DNA of 60,031 nucleotides, taken from NCBI RefSeq assembly GCF_943193025.1, contig NZ_CALPCQ010000012.1, positions 1 to 60,031 on the forward strand, in the 5' to 3' direction. Below are positions 35,220-44,226 of the stretch, one piece after another. The notes under the pieces are model-generated. The model had not been told where the DNA came from. It saw only the letters and a program-made list of their open reading frames with translations, and did not search any database. Numbering within the stretch: the stretch's first letter is position 1; every line of letters begins with the position of its first letter. The stretch is from Lactobacillus agrestimuris (GTDB lineage Bacteria > Bacillota > Bacilli > Lactobacillales > Lactobacillaceae). A program made the translations under genes and the position numbers.

Positions 35220-36158
35220 ATGAAAGAAATTGTAAAAGATTTAGCATTAGAACAAGCTGTTGGACATCACCATGCTCTTGGTACATCTATTACCTTACAA
35301 ATATTTGGAACTCAAGATGATTCACTTATTCAAAAATCATTTAAGTTGATTGATCATTATGAAGATCTTTTGACAGTCAACCGCGATGAATCTGAAGTAA
35401 TGGATGTTAACCACGCAGCTGGTAAAAATCCAGTTCAAGTTTCCAGTGGGACGTATAGTTTGATTAAGCTAGCGGTTGAAGAAAGTCGCAAAAATTACGG
35501 CTTTAATGCTTTAATTGGACCAGTGGTCAAGTTATGGCATATAGGCTTTAAAGGCGCTCATGTGCCAACGGATGATCAAATCAAGGAAAAAATGAAGTTG
35601 ATCGATCCAAATGATGTTGTTTTAGATGATGACAACCAAACAGTATATTTAACCAAGCCTGGAATGGAGCTTGATTTAGGTGGAATCGCTAAGGGCTGGA
35701 TTGCGGACAGAATTCGTGATCTCTGGCTCGCTTACGGTGCTTTGGCTGGAATTATTAATTTGGGTGGTAATATTTTACTTGTTGGTGATTCTCCCAAGAG
35801 AATTAGTGGAAAATGGGCTATTGGTGTTCAGGATCCAAAAGAACCGCGCGGTGATAATATTACAACAGTCATGGTATCTCAATGTTCTGCAGTAACAAGT
35901 GGGACTTATGAAAGATATTTGGTGGTCGATGGTAAAAAATATCACCACATTATCGATCCTAGAACTGGTTATCCAGTGCAAACAGATATTGCTGGGGTAA
36001 CTACCTTTACTAAGACTTCAGTTGAAGCAGAACTTGAATGTAAGAGATTATTCTTTGCTGGTAAACCAATTGAAGGCTGGCATGACAATCCAGATCGAAT
36101 CGGAGCTGTTTTTGTTTACAATGATGAACGCGTTGTTTACGATAATTTTGATGAGTAA
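35220..36158 (+). CDS. apbE: FAD:protein FMN transferase
   Basis: A 312-residue ApbE-family enzyme that moves FMN from FAD onto Thr/Ser of target proteins, using Mg2+. Family motifs are LDLGGIAKGWIADRI (about 153-167), NLGGN, VTSGTYERY and the HHIIDPRTGYPV end. There is no signal peptide or lipobox (it starts MKEIVKDLALEQ), so it is cytosolic, unlike RnfG/NqrC-serving lipoprotein forms. A soluble target such as a fumarate reductase-like flavoprotein would be expected. None is encoded in this window. Confidence 0.9.
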   Translation: MKEIVKDLALEQAVGHHHALGTSITLQIFGTQDDSLIQKSFKLIDHYEDLLTVNRDESEVMDVNHAAGKNPVQVSSGTYSLIKLAVEESRKNYGFNALIGPVVKLWHIGFKGAHVPTDDQIKEKMKLIDPNDVVLDDDNQTVYLTKPGMELDLGGIAKGWIADRIRDLWLAYGALAGIINLGGNILLVGDSPKRISGKWAIGVQDPKEPRGDNITTVMVSQCSAVTSGTYERYLVVDGKKYHHIIDPRTGYPVQTDIAGVTTFTKTSVEAELECKRLFFAGKPIEGWHDNPDRIGAVFVYNDERVVYDNFDE

Positions 36159-36161
36159 AAG

Positions 36162-36192
36162 AAAAAGTTCTAACAAACGTTAGAACTTTTTT
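36162..36192. terminator. Bidirectional terminator between apbE and cvpA
   Basis: Perfect 13-bp stem (36162-36174 with 36179-36191), 4-nt loop, A and T runs. Confidence 0.87.
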
Positions 36193-36729
36193 CTATCCCA
36201 CAGCCTTACCAATACTGAAGATGCTATTAAACATTCCGTTAGAAAGTCCGGGAGTATTATAGATAATGAAACGTAAAAGACTTGAGTCAATCGTTTGCTG
36301 CATGAACCATTGAATTTGAAGAGCGTTAAGCATTGACAAGATTACATAAACGAAGAAGTAACCTGCAATAAATGATGCGGCTGCACCTAAAACGCTGTCC
36401 AAGATTCCGCCAAGATTAGTTCCGTGCGGATTTTTAGCCGGTATCCAACTCTTGAAAAGTTTTACTACTTGTCTTCCAATAAATAGGATGATAAAGAAGG
36501 CTAAGAATCTAAACAACATCAAATTTGTCTCAACTGTTAAGTTGGTTTGGATTTGATGACCAGTAACTTGTGTGTAAATCCAGTTACCGAATGGGTTTTG
36601 TAAAAAAATTGCGGTGATAAAAACAATCGCACCAAATACTAAGTTAATAATGTAGCGTGTGAAGCCGGTTTGATAGCCATGATAGGCTTGCCAGGCAAGG
36701 TAAGCCAGCACAATTAATGTTACAATCAT
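36193..36729 (-). CDS. cvpA: CvpA family membrane protein
   Basis: A 178-residue protein with four to five predicted helices, matching the CvpA (colicin V production) family in length and pattern: an N-terminal YLAWQAYHGYQTGFTRYI, a central FIILFIGRQVVKLF, then NLGGILDSVLGAAASFIAGYF. The role in Gram-positives is unclear, though envelope integrity and biofilm effects are reported for homologues. AAAGGAG precedes the ATG. Interestingly the Shine-Dalgarno is flanked by complementary AATATTTT and AAAATATT. Confidence 0.85.
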   Translation of the reverse strand: MIVTLIVLAYLAWQAYHGYQTGFTRYIINLVFGAIVFITAIFLQNPFGNWIYTQVTGHQIQTNLTVETNLMLFRFLAFFIILFIGRQVVKLFKSWIPAKNPHGTNLGGILDSVLGAAASFIAGYFFVYVILSMLNALQIQWFMQQTIDSSLLRFIIYNTPGLSNGMFNSIFSIGKAVG

Positions 36730-36756
36730 AATATTTTATCTCCTTTGGAAAATATT
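36730..36756 (-). promoter_or_regulatory. AT stem enclosing the cvpA Shine-Dalgarno
   Basis: On the minus strand AATATTTT and AAAATATT flank CCAAAGGAGAT just before the start codon. This could fold into a weak hairpin with the RBS in the loop. It may be chance in AT-rich DNA. Confidence 0.3.
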
Positions 36757-36900
36757 ATACGCTAAAAAGCCAATATAATGTCGTTTGGCTTTGACGATTG
36801 ACGGAAAATACTTCATAATTGTAGGGATAGTTTAGCTTTACTAAACGGTGATTTTGTCGTTAAATTGATAGAGTGTGGAACAGAGTTTCACGGGGGAAAT

Positions 36901-37623
36901 ATGAATCCTGAACAATTCGATCAAGAGTTAATAAAACATAATATTACATTATCAGATAAACAAAAGCAGCAATTTAAAACATATTTTAAAGAATTAGTTG
37001 CAGCTAATGAGCATGTTAACCTAACTAGAATTACTGAAGAAGATGAAGTTTACTTAAAGCACTTCTTCGATAGTGTTACACCGCTTTTTACTTTTAAGGA
37101 TACTTTTAAAGAAGGAATTACGCTTTGTGACGTTGGAGCTGGTGCGGGCTTTCCATCAATTCCTCTTAAGATATTGATGCCAAGCTTAAAGGTTACCATC
37201 GTTGATTCACTTGCCAAGCGACTTTCTTTCTTAAAAGACTTGATTGCTAAGCTTGAATTGAGCGATGTAGATTTAGTTCATGGCCGAGCAGAAGATGTTG
37301 GTCAAAACAAGCTTTATCGTGAAAAATTTGAGCTAGTGACAGCTCGTGCAGTTGCTAATATGACTGTGCTAAGTGAATATTGCTTGCCACTTGTTAAAGA
37401 AGGCGGATATTTCCTTGCCTTGAAGGGACCCAAGAGTTCTGAAGAACTTGATGAAAGTAAAGTGGCTTTGCAAGTCTTAGGTGGAAAGTTAATTGAGACT
37501 AAGGAATTAATTTTACCTGGTACTGATGATCAAAGAACTTTACTTTTGGTGCAAAAAATCAAAAAAACACCTAACAAATATCCACGACAAGCGGGGACGC
37601 CTCGTCGAAAACCAATAAAATAA
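36901..37623 (+). CDS. rsmG: 16S rRNA (guanine-527 N7) methyltransferase
   Basis: A 240-residue SAM-dependent methyltransferase (GidB) that modifies G527 of 16S rRNA. Motifs: [11 protein letters not shown], the SAM loop [27 protein letters not shown], and [17 protein letters not shown]. The ATG at 36901 follows GGGGGAA. A longer in-frame start at 36865 has no RBS. It opens the noc-soj-parB segregation block as in Bacillus, although the oriC genes are not in this window. Confidence 0.95.
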   Translation: MNPEQFDQELIKHNITLSDKQKQQFKTYFKELVAANEHVNLTRITEEDEVYLKHFFDSVTPLFTFKDTFKEGITLCDVGAGAGFPSIPLKILMPSLKVTIVDSLAKRLSFLKDLIAKLELSDVDLVHGRAEDVGQNKLYREKFELVTARAVANMTVLSEYCLPLVKEGGYFLALKGPKSSEELDESKVALQVLGGKLIETKELILPGTDDQRTLLLVQKIKKTPNKYPRQAGTPRRKPIK

Positions 37624-37638
37624 TGGGAGGGACGTAAA

Positions 37639-38478
37639 ATGGCACTTTTTTCATTTAATCGTCATCAAGATGAAATTCCTAAAAACAAACAAATTCAAGA
37701 TATTGAATTGAGCAAGATTAGCCCAAGTCAATTCCAACCGCGTCGCCAATTTTCAGAAGATTCAATTAATGAATTAGCTCAAACTCTCGATAAGGAAGGC
37801 TTGCTTCAACCAATCGTCATTCGTGAAGTTGACGAAGGTGATAAGTACGAAATTATCGCTGGTGAAAGACGTTTTCGCGCGGCTAAGAGCTTACATTGGG
37901 ATAAAATTCCAGCTATTGTAAATAATATGGATGACGACCAAGCTGCATCACTTGCTTTGATCGAGAACTTACAACGCGAGAATTTAAATCCAATTGATGA
38001 AGCTCATGCTTACACTAATTTGATGAAGCTTAATAATTTAAGTCAAACAGAATTAGCTAAGAATATGGGTAAGTCTCAATCATATGTAGCTAATAAATTA
38101 CGTCTATTGAAGTTAACTCCTAAGGTGCAAAGTTATTTAGTTAGCGGTGAAATCACTGCTCGACATGGCCGTGCCTTACTTAACTTGAGCGAAAAAGATC
38201 AAGGACGTGTAGTTGATGAAATCCTTAAGAATAATTTGAATGTTAAGGATACAGAAGCTATTGCTCGCGATGTTGATGGTTATTTTACTAAGAAAGAAAA
38301 GGAAAAGACCGAGGAAAAAAGACGTGTCGTTAATCGAATTCCGAAGGATCTTAAGGTGCAAATTAATACCATTAAGCAAGCAGTTAAACTTGCAAAAGAT
38401 TCTGGAATTAAAGTCAAGGTTAGTGAAAACAAGGACCCAGATGACTATAAGATTACGATTGAATTAAAGAGAAAGTAG
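37639..38478 (+). CDS. noc: Nucleoid occlusion protein Noc (ParB family)
   Basis: A 279-residue ParB-like CTPase. Domain order: N-terminal leader (1-27), CTP-binding domain (about 28-125, with GERRFRA and ENLQRENLNPIDEA), helix-turn-helix (LSQTELAKNMGKSQSYVANKLRLL) and a short C-terminal dimerisation part. In Bacillus, Noc spreads on DNA and blocks division over the nucleoid. Its position between rsmG and soj, as in Bacillus, separates it from the true ParB at 39251. A ParB paralogue with another role remains possible. Confidence 0.9.
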   Translation: MALFSFNRHQDEIPKNKQIQDIELSKISPSQFQPRRQFSEDSINELAQTLDKEGLLQPIVIREVDEGDKYEIIAGERRFRAAKSLHWDKIPAIVNNMDDDQAASLALIENLQRENLNPIDEAHAYTNLMKLNNLSQTELAKNMGKSQSYVANKLRLLKLTPKVQSYLVSGEITARHGRALLNLSEKDQGRVVDEILKNNLNVKDTEAIARDVDGYFTKKEKEKTEEKRRVVNRIPKDLKVQINTIKQAVKLAKDSGIKVKVSENKDPDDYKITIELKRK

Positions 38479-38493
38479 AGGATAGGAAAAATT

Positions 38494-39273
38494 ATGGTAA
38501 ATGTAATTTCGGTTGCTAACCAAAAAGGTGGAGTTGGTAAAACCACTACCACCATTAACTTAGCAGCCTCAATTGCCGACCGTGGTTACCGCGTTTTAAT
38601 TGTGGATATTGATCCTCAAGGTAACGCGACTTCTGGTTTAGGAATTGAAAAATCAGAAATCAACCAGGACATTTACAACGTTTTAATTGATGAAATCCCA
38701 TTAACTGATACTATCCACCATACTTCAACTAAGAAATTAGATATTGCACCAGCGACTATTAATTTATCTGGTGCAGAAACCGAATTAATTAGTATGATGG
38801 CTCGTGAAACTCGACTTAAGTCAGCTCTTGATACAGTTAGTGAAGATTATGACTTTATTTTTATTGATTGTCCGCCATCACTTGGTCAACTTTCAATTAA
38901 TGCCTTCACAGCATCAGATTCAATTTTGATTCCAGTTCAAAGTGAATACTACGCAATGGAAGGTTTAAGTCAGCTTCTTAACACTATTAGATTGGTTCAA
39001 AAGCACTTCAACAAGGATTTAGGTGTTGAAGGGGTACTTCTTACTATGCTTGATGCCAGAACTAATCTTGGAGCCGAAGTTGTCAAAGAAGTCCAATCAT
39101 ACTTCAGTGATAAGGTTTATAAAACAATTATTCCAAGAATTACTAAGTTGGCAGAAGCGCCAAGTTATGGACAAGCAATTACCGAATATGCGCCAAATTC
39201 TCGCGGTGCAAAAGTGTACGATGATTTAGCAAAAGAGGTGCTTAAAGCTCATGACAAGAGACTCAAAAAATAA
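38494..39273 (+). CDS. soj: Chromosome partitioning ATPase Soj/ParA
   Basis: A 259-residue MinD/ParA-type ATPase. The deviant Walker A is KGGVGKTTTT (about residues 11-20), and Walker B is FIDCPPSLG. It works with ParB in origin segregation and can control DnaA in Bacillus. GAGGA precedes the ATG. Its last 23 nt overlap parB, so the two are translated together. Confidence 0.95.
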   Translation: MVNVISVANQKGGVGKTTTTINLAASIADRGYRVLIVDIDPQGNATSGLGIEKSEINQDIYNVLIDEIPLTDTIHHTSTKKLDIAPATINLSGAETELISMMARETRLKSALDTVSEDYDFIFIDCPPSLGQLSINAFTASDSILIPVQSEYYAMEGLSQLLNTIRLVQKHFNKDLGVEGVLLTMLDARTNLGAEVVKEVQSYFSDKVYKTIIPRITKLAEAPSYGQAITEYAPNSRGAKVYDDLAKEVLKAHDKRLKK

Positions 39274-40144
39274 AGAGGCTAAAAGAAAAGGTGGTTTGGG
39301 CCGCGGAATTGAGGCTTTATTCGGGGATGAACCTCAAGTAGAAGAAACTGAAGTTGAGGAAGAAGTTCAAGATATTTCTTTAGACGAAATTCGTCCTAAT
39401 CCTTATCAACCAAGAAAGAATTTTGATGATAAAAGTTTAAAGGAATTATCTGATTCAATAAAAGAAAATGGCGTTTTCCAACCTATCATTGTCCGTAAGT
39501 CAGTGAATGGCTACGAAATCATTGCTGGTGAAAGACGTTTTAGAGCTTCTAAACTTGCTAAAAGGACAACAGTTCCAGCAATTGTTCGTCAATTTGATGA
39601 AAGTCAAATGATGGAAGTTGCAGTTCTTGAAAACCTTCAACGTGAGGATTTAACTCCACTTGAAGAAGCCCAAGCTTATGAAATGTTGCAAAAGAATTTG
39701 GGCTTAACTCAAGAAGAGGTTTCTAAGCGAATGGGCAAGTCTCGCCCATATATCGCTAACTATCTTAGACTTCTTACCTTACCTAATAAGACTAAACGTC
39801 TTTTGCAACGAGGCGAGCTTTCAATGGGTCAAGCTAGAACACTTCTTGGGCTTAAGGATAAGGATAAGATTGATGATGTAGCAAGACGCGTGGTTAAAGA
39901 AGGAATGCCGGTTAGAAAAGTTGAAGCTTTGGTTGCTCAACTTAATTCTAAAAAACCGCGCAAAAAGACCGTTCAGAAGTCAGCTTTCATCCGTGCAAGT
40001 GAAAGTCAACTTGCCAATAAGTTTGGCTCAGCCGTAAATATTTCTGAAGGTAAAAAAGGTAAGGGGCACTTGTCAATTGACTTTGCTTCAACTGAAGAAT
40101 TAAATCGAATTTTAGATATTTTAGGCGTTGATCTCGATGATTAA
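39251..40144 (+). CDS. parB: Chromosome partitioning protein ParB/Spo0J
   Basis: A 297-residue parS-binding CTPase. N-terminus KGGLGRGIEALFG is the ParA-stimulating tail. The CTP domain carries GERRFRASKLA and ENLQREDLTPLEEA. The helix-turn-helix LTQEEVSKRMGKSRPYIANYLRLL is followed by a C-terminal dimer domain. AGAGGTG inside soj drives its ATG. No perfect 16-bp parS was found by eye in the window. Confidence 0.95.
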   Translation: MTRDSKNKEAKRKGGLGRGIEALFGDEPQVEETEVEEEVQDISLDEIRPNPYQPRKNFDDKSLKELSDSIKENGVFQPIIVRKSVNGYEIIAGERRFRASKLAKRTTVPAIVRQFDESQMMEVAVLENLQREDLTPLEEAQAYEMLQKNLGLTQEEVSKRMGKSRPYIANYLRLLTLPNKTKRLLQRGELSMGQARTLLGLKDKDKIDDVARRVVKEGMPVRKVEALVAQLNSKKPRKKTVQKSAFIRASESQLANKFGSAVNISEGKKGKGHLSIDFASTEELNRILDILGVDLDD

Positions 40145-40400
40145 AAATGATGCATATGATTTAGCTGATACTGTGCAAATGAAAAAACCACATGCTTGTC
40201 AGGTTAATGATTGGGAAATCATGCGTCTGGGTGCCGATATTAAGTTAAAGTGTATGGGCTGCGGACGAATGATTATGCTTCCAAGATCTGAGTTTAACCG
40301 TAAGATGAAGAAGGTTTTAACTAAGGCAAATGATCCAGTTAATAAGAAAAAAGAGCATTATTTGCCCAAAGATAAGATTGCACGACCAAATCTCGGCTAA
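40137..40400 (+). CDS. DUF951 small protein
   Basis: An 87-residue protein of the DUF951 family (like Bacillus YyzM in the same genomic position). Core motifs are DTVQMKKPHACQVNDWEIMRLGAD and KCMGCGRMIMLPRSEF. The Cys pair could bind zinc. The ATG at 40137 overlaps the parB stop by 8 nt. It belongs to the noc-parB operon. Function unknown. Start uncertain by three codons, since a TTG at 40128 is also in frame. Confidence 0.82.
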   Translation: MIKNDAYDLADTVQMKKPHACQVNDWEIMRLGADIKLKCMGCGRMIMLPRSEFNRKMKKVLTKANDPVNKKKEHYLPKDKIARPNLG

Positions 40401-40457
40401 AATAATAAGGTAAGATAAAGTAAAATATATTTAGTTTTAAAGAAAAAGAGGAAGATT

Positions 40458-41558
40458 ATGGCATTAACTGCTGGTATCGTTGGTTTGCCAAATGTTGGTA
40501 AGTCAACTTTGTTTAACGCAATTACAAAAGCTGGAGCTGAAATGGCTAACTACCCATTCGCAACCATTGAACCAAATGTTGGTATGGTTGAAGTTCCTGA
40601 TTCACGTCTTGCAAGAATTCAAGAATTGATTCCTGCTAAGAAGGTTGTTCATACAACTTTTGAATTTACTGATATCGCTGGACTTGTTAAGGGTGCATCA
40701 AAAGGTGAAGGGCTTGGTAACAAGTTCCTTGAAAACATCCGTCAAACTGATGCGATTGTTCACGTTGTTCGCGCCTTTGATGATGACAACATTACTTCAG
40801 TTACTGGTAAGGTTGATCCTGAAGAAGATATCAACACTATTAACCTAGAGCTTGCAATTGCTGACCTTGATGCAGTTAACCGCCGTATCAACAAAGTTAA
40901 GAAGGTTGCCCAACAAGGCGATAAGGAAGCTAAAGCCGAAATGGCAGTTCTTGAAAAGCTTCAACCAGTTCTTGAAGAAGGAAATGCTGCTCGTTCAATT
41001 GACTTCAACGAAGATGAACAAAAGATTGTTAAGGGCTTGTTCCTTTTAACTTCTAAGCCAATTATTTATGTTGCTAACATTGCTGAAAGCTCAATGGCTG
41101 ATCCAGAAAGTGATAAATATTTCCAAATTGTTAAGGCTCATGCTGATCGTGAAAATGCGGAAGCTCTTGGTATTTCTGCTGCAACTGAGGAAGAAATTGC
41201 TTCAATGGATGAAGATGAAAGAAAAGAATTCCTTGAAATGGAAGGCGTTGAAGAATCTGGTTTGGACCGCTTAATCAAGGCCGCTTACCATATCTTAGGT
41301 CTTAGAACTTTCTTCACTGCTGGTGGTAAGGAAACCCGTGCTTGGACCTTCCACGATGGTATGAAGGCTCCTCAAGTTGCCGGTGTTATTCACTCAGACT
41401 TTGAACGTGGATTTATCCGTGCTGAAGTTGTTTCATTTGATGACTTGGATAAGCTTGAAACTATGCAAAAGGTTAAAGAAGCTGGTCGACTTCGTCTTGA
41501 AGGTAAGGATTACGTAGTTCAAGACGGTGACATTATTGAATTTAGATTCAATGTCTAG
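40458..41558 (+). CDS. ychF: Ribosome-associated ATPase/GTPase YchF (OLA1)
   Basis: A 366-residue P-loop protein of the Obg-related YchF family. G1 is GLPNVGKST (about 7-15), G3 DIAGLVKGASKGEGLG, a coiled-coil insertion of about 125-200 and a C-terminal TGS domain with TAGGKETRAW and VQDGDIIEFRF. It prefers ATP and binds ribosomes, with links to oxidative stress response in other bacteria. AGAGGAAG precedes the ATG. The DUF1129 gene follows after 9 nt. Confidence 0.95.
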   Translation: MALTAGIVGLPNVGKSTLFNAITKAGAEMANYPFATIEPNVGMVEVPDSRLARIQELIPAKKVVHTTFEFTDIAGLVKGASKGEGLGNKFLENIRQTDAIVHVVRAFDDDNITSVTGKVDPEEDINTINLELAIADLDAVNRRINKVKKVAQQGDKEAKAEMAVLEKLQPVLEEGNAARSIDFNEDEQKIVKGLFLLTSKPIIYVANIAESSMADPESDKYFQIVKAHADRENAEALGISAATEEEIASMDEDERKEFLEMEGVEESGLDRLIKAAYHILGLRTFFTAGGKETRAWTFHDGMKAPQVAGVIHSDFERGFIRAEVVSFDDLDKLETMQKVKEAGRLRLEGKDYVVQDGDIIEFRFNV

Positions 41559-41567
41559 GAGATAAGA

Positions 41568-42368
41568 ATGGCTGAAGAGAAAAAAGAAAACACTGCTAAG
41601 ATTAACGAAAATAAGCAGGCTAAATTAAAAGCTAAAGCTGAAAATGCAGAAAAAGAAGAAGCAGTTAAGAGTCAATCTAGCGAAGAATTAAGAAAATCTC
41701 TTAGCAATAAAAACTCTGACTACGTTTTCCGCTTACAAAAAGAATTAGAAAAGCAAGGTAACTTATCATCTGAGGATGCTAAGGCTAAAGTTGATGCACT
41801 TTTACCAGAAATGGTTACAGCACAGCGTCGCGGTGTAACTGCCAATAACTTATTTGCAGCTTCACCATCAATTAAAGCGGATCAACTTTTGCATCCGGTT
41901 CAAAAACCAAAGACTATTATGGATATGCCATTTTGGCAAAGAGCTGTTGATAGTATCTTGTTGATGTTGGCAATTTTCATGGGGATGTATGGTTTGCTTT
42001 CTGCTTTCAGTAATCAAAAGCAGATTCAAGATCAATCAGGTTACGGTGTAACAAGTATCATTATTATTTCAGTGGTAATGGGCTTGTTCATGATTAAGTT
42101 CAACGAATTGTTGATGCCAAATCCAAAGACTAATAAGCGTCCTAAACTTCTTAAGGGAATCTTGATTAGTGCAGGTTTTATTATAATAGTGGTTGCATTA
42201 ACTGCCCTATTAGCACTTCCAGCATTGAAGGTTCTTAATCCAGTCTTACCAGGAATTGTTTACTTGATTATCGCTGCAATTTCTTTCGGAGTTCGTTACT
42301 TATTCAGAAAGCAATACCACATTGTTGGTTCAACTTTTGCGCCAAATCCGAACCCAAGACGAAAATAA
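41568..42368 (+). CDS. DUF1129 family membrane protein
   Basis: A 266-residue protein. The first 125 residues are charged and probably cytosolic, with a Lys/Glu/Ala-rich coiled-coil start (1-50). Four hydrophobic segments follow (about 128-148, 160-180, 203-225, 230-250), and it ends in a basic tail. It fits DUF1129 as found next to ychF in lactobacilli. No function is known. GGAGATAAG precedes the ATG. Last gene before a terminator. Confidence 0.8.
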   Translation: MAEEKKENTAKINENKQAKLKAKAENAEKEEAVKSQSSEELRKSLSNKNSDYVFRLQKELEKQGNLSSEDAKAKVDALLPEMVTAQRRGVTANNLFAASPSIKADQLLHPVQKPKTIMDMPFWQRAVDSILLMLAIFMGMYGLLSAFSNQKQIQDQSGYGVTSIIIISVVMGLFMIKFNELLMPNPKTNKRPKLLKGILISAGFIIIVVALTALLALPALKVLNPVLPGIVYLIIAAISFGVRYLFRKQYHIVGSTFAPNPNPRRK

Positions 42369-42417
42369 AGTGGACTTTTTCTGAAATAAGTATAAACTAG
42401 ATAGTATTATGTGCTTG

Positions 42418-42452
42418 AAGGATAAATGAGTTTTACTCATTTATCCTTTTTT
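42418..42452 (+). terminator. Terminator after the noc-ychF-DUF1129 block
   Basis: Perfect 14-bp stem (42418-42431 with 42435-42448) and 3-nt loop, T tail. Confidence 0.88.
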
Positions 42453-42491
42453 AAAGTTGATAAAGTAGATATTTAAAGAGGGGGGCTTTTA

Positions 42492-44216
42492 ATGATCAAA
42501 ACATTGAGAAAATCGATCAGACAATATAAAATGCTGTCGATTTTATCACCATTATTTGTGATCGGCGAAGTTATCATCGAAATGCTGATACCTTATTTGG
42601 TTGGTATTTTGATTGATAACGGAATTATGAAAGGAAACATGGGTTACATTCAACGCTATGGTTTGATTTTGCTTGTGCTAACAATTGTTTCCTTGGTTTT
42701 AGGTGCGGCTGCGAGTTATGTTGCTGCTCACGCTGCTGCAGGTTTTGCGGCTAATTTGCGTAAAGATATGTTTGATCACATGCAGGATTACGCCTTTGAA
42801 AATATTGATAAATTTTCAAGTGCGAGTTTAGTTACACGTTTGACAACTGATGTAACTAATGTGCAGACGGCATATCAAATTATCATCAGAATTGCGGTTC
42901 GTGCACCAATGATGTTGATTACAGGTGTGGTAATGTCAATCATTATCAGTCCTCGTTTGTCACTTATCTTCTTGGTTATGGCACCAATCTTTGTGATCCT
43001 TTTAGGTTTAATTATAAAGGCTGCATACCCATACTTCCCTAAGATCTTTAAGGGATATGACCGTATGAATCAAGTAGTTCGTGAAAATGTTCGTGGTATT
43101 CGTGAAGTTAAGACTTATGTTCAAGAAAAGCCTCAAATTGCCAAATTTGAAAAAGCATCAGGCTTCATTTACAAACTATTTACTACTGCTCAAAAAATTA
43201 TTTCTTTGAACGCTTTAGTAGTCGCTGCTGTGCTTAACATTGCGACATTGGCAATTTGCTGGTTTGGTGCTAAGGAAATTGTTGGAGGCACTCTTCAAAC
43301 AGGTCAACTTGTTTCAATGTTCTCATACTCAAACTCAATTCTTTTCAGTTTGAACATTTTGGCAATGATTACTACTCAATTGATTATTTCAGGTGCTAGT
43401 GGTCGCCGTATTGCTAACGTAATCACTGAAAAGCCAGCGATTGAAAATCCAAGAAAGCCACTTAAGACTTTGACTAATGGTGAAATTCTCTTTGATCATG
43501 TTGGCTTCAAGTACTCATCAGATGATAAGGCCTGGGCTCTTGATGATATTAATTTGCGGATTCATCCGGGAGAGACAATTGGGATTATTGGTGAAACAGG
43601 GTCATCCAAGTCAACTTTAGTTTCAATGATTCCACGTCTATATGATGTAACAGTTGGTGCGGTTCGTGTTGCAGGTCATAATGTTAAGTCATATGATCTT
43701 AAGACTTTGCGTGATAATGTAGCCATGGTTTTACAAAAGAACTTGCTCTTCTCAGGCACAATTAAGGAAAACCTCAAGTGGGGTAACGAAAATGCGACTG
43801 ATGAAGAAGTAATCGCTGCCGCAAAGATTGCTCACGCAGATGGTTTTATTCGTGAAATGCCAGATGGTTATGACACTATGGTTGAACAAGGTGGTACCAA
43901 CGTATCTGGTGGTCAAAAACAACGTATTACTATTGCTAGAGCACTTCTTAAGAATCCAAAGATTTTGATTTTGGATGACTCAACTTCAGCTGTTGATACT
44001 ACAACTGAACGTGAAATTCGTCAGTCTCTTGCAAATGATATGCCAGAAACTACTAAGATTATTATTTCTCAAAGAATCGTTTCAATTAAGGATGCTGACA
44101 GAATTATCGTCATGAATCACGGTAAGATTGAAGATATTGGAACTCATGATGAATTAGTCAAGCGTAATGAACTTTACAGTTCAATTGCTAAGTTCCAAGA
44201 AGAAAACGGAAAGTAG
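42492..44216 (+). CDS. ABC exporter subunit with degenerate ATPase site (LmrC/BmrC-like)
   Basis: A 574-residue half-transporter: six helices (about 15-300) then a nucleotide-binding domain. Walker A GETGSSKST (367-375), signature VSGGQKQR (471-478), Walker B ILILDD with Asp496 where the catalytic Glu should be, and Gln527 (ISQRI) where the switch His should be. These changes mark the non-catalytic site of heterodimeric exporters. The partner follows 10 nt later. Likely substrate range is drugs or lipids. GAGGGGGG precedes the ATG. Confidence 0.9.
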   Translation: MIKTLRKSIRQYKMLSILSPLFVIGEVIIEMLIPYLVGILIDNGIMKGNMGYIQRYGLILLVLTIVSLVLGAAASYVAAHAAAGFAANLRKDMFDHMQDYAFENIDKFSSASLVTRLTTDVTNVQTAYQIIIRIAVRAPMMLITGVVMSIIISPRLSLIFLVMAPIFVILLGLIIKAAYPYFPKIFKGYDRMNQVVRENVRGIREVKTYVQEKPQIAKFEKASGFIYKLFTTAQKIISLNALVVAAVLNIATLAICWFGAKEIVGGTLQTGQLVSMFSYSNSILFSLNILAMITTQLIISGASGRRIANVITEKPAIENPRKPLKTLTNGEILFDHVGFKYSSDDKAWALDDINLRIHPGETIGIIGETGSSKSTLVSMIPRLYDVTVGAVRVAGHNVKSYDLKTLRDNVAMVLQKNLLFSGTIKENLKWGNENATDEEVIAAAKIAHADGFIREMPDGYDTMVEQGGTNVSGGQKQRITIARALLKNPKILILDDSTSAVDTTTEREIRQSLANDMPETTKIIISQRIVSIKDADRIIVMNHGKIEDIGTHDELVKRNELYSSIAKFQEENGK

Positions 44217-44226
44217 GTGACTAATT

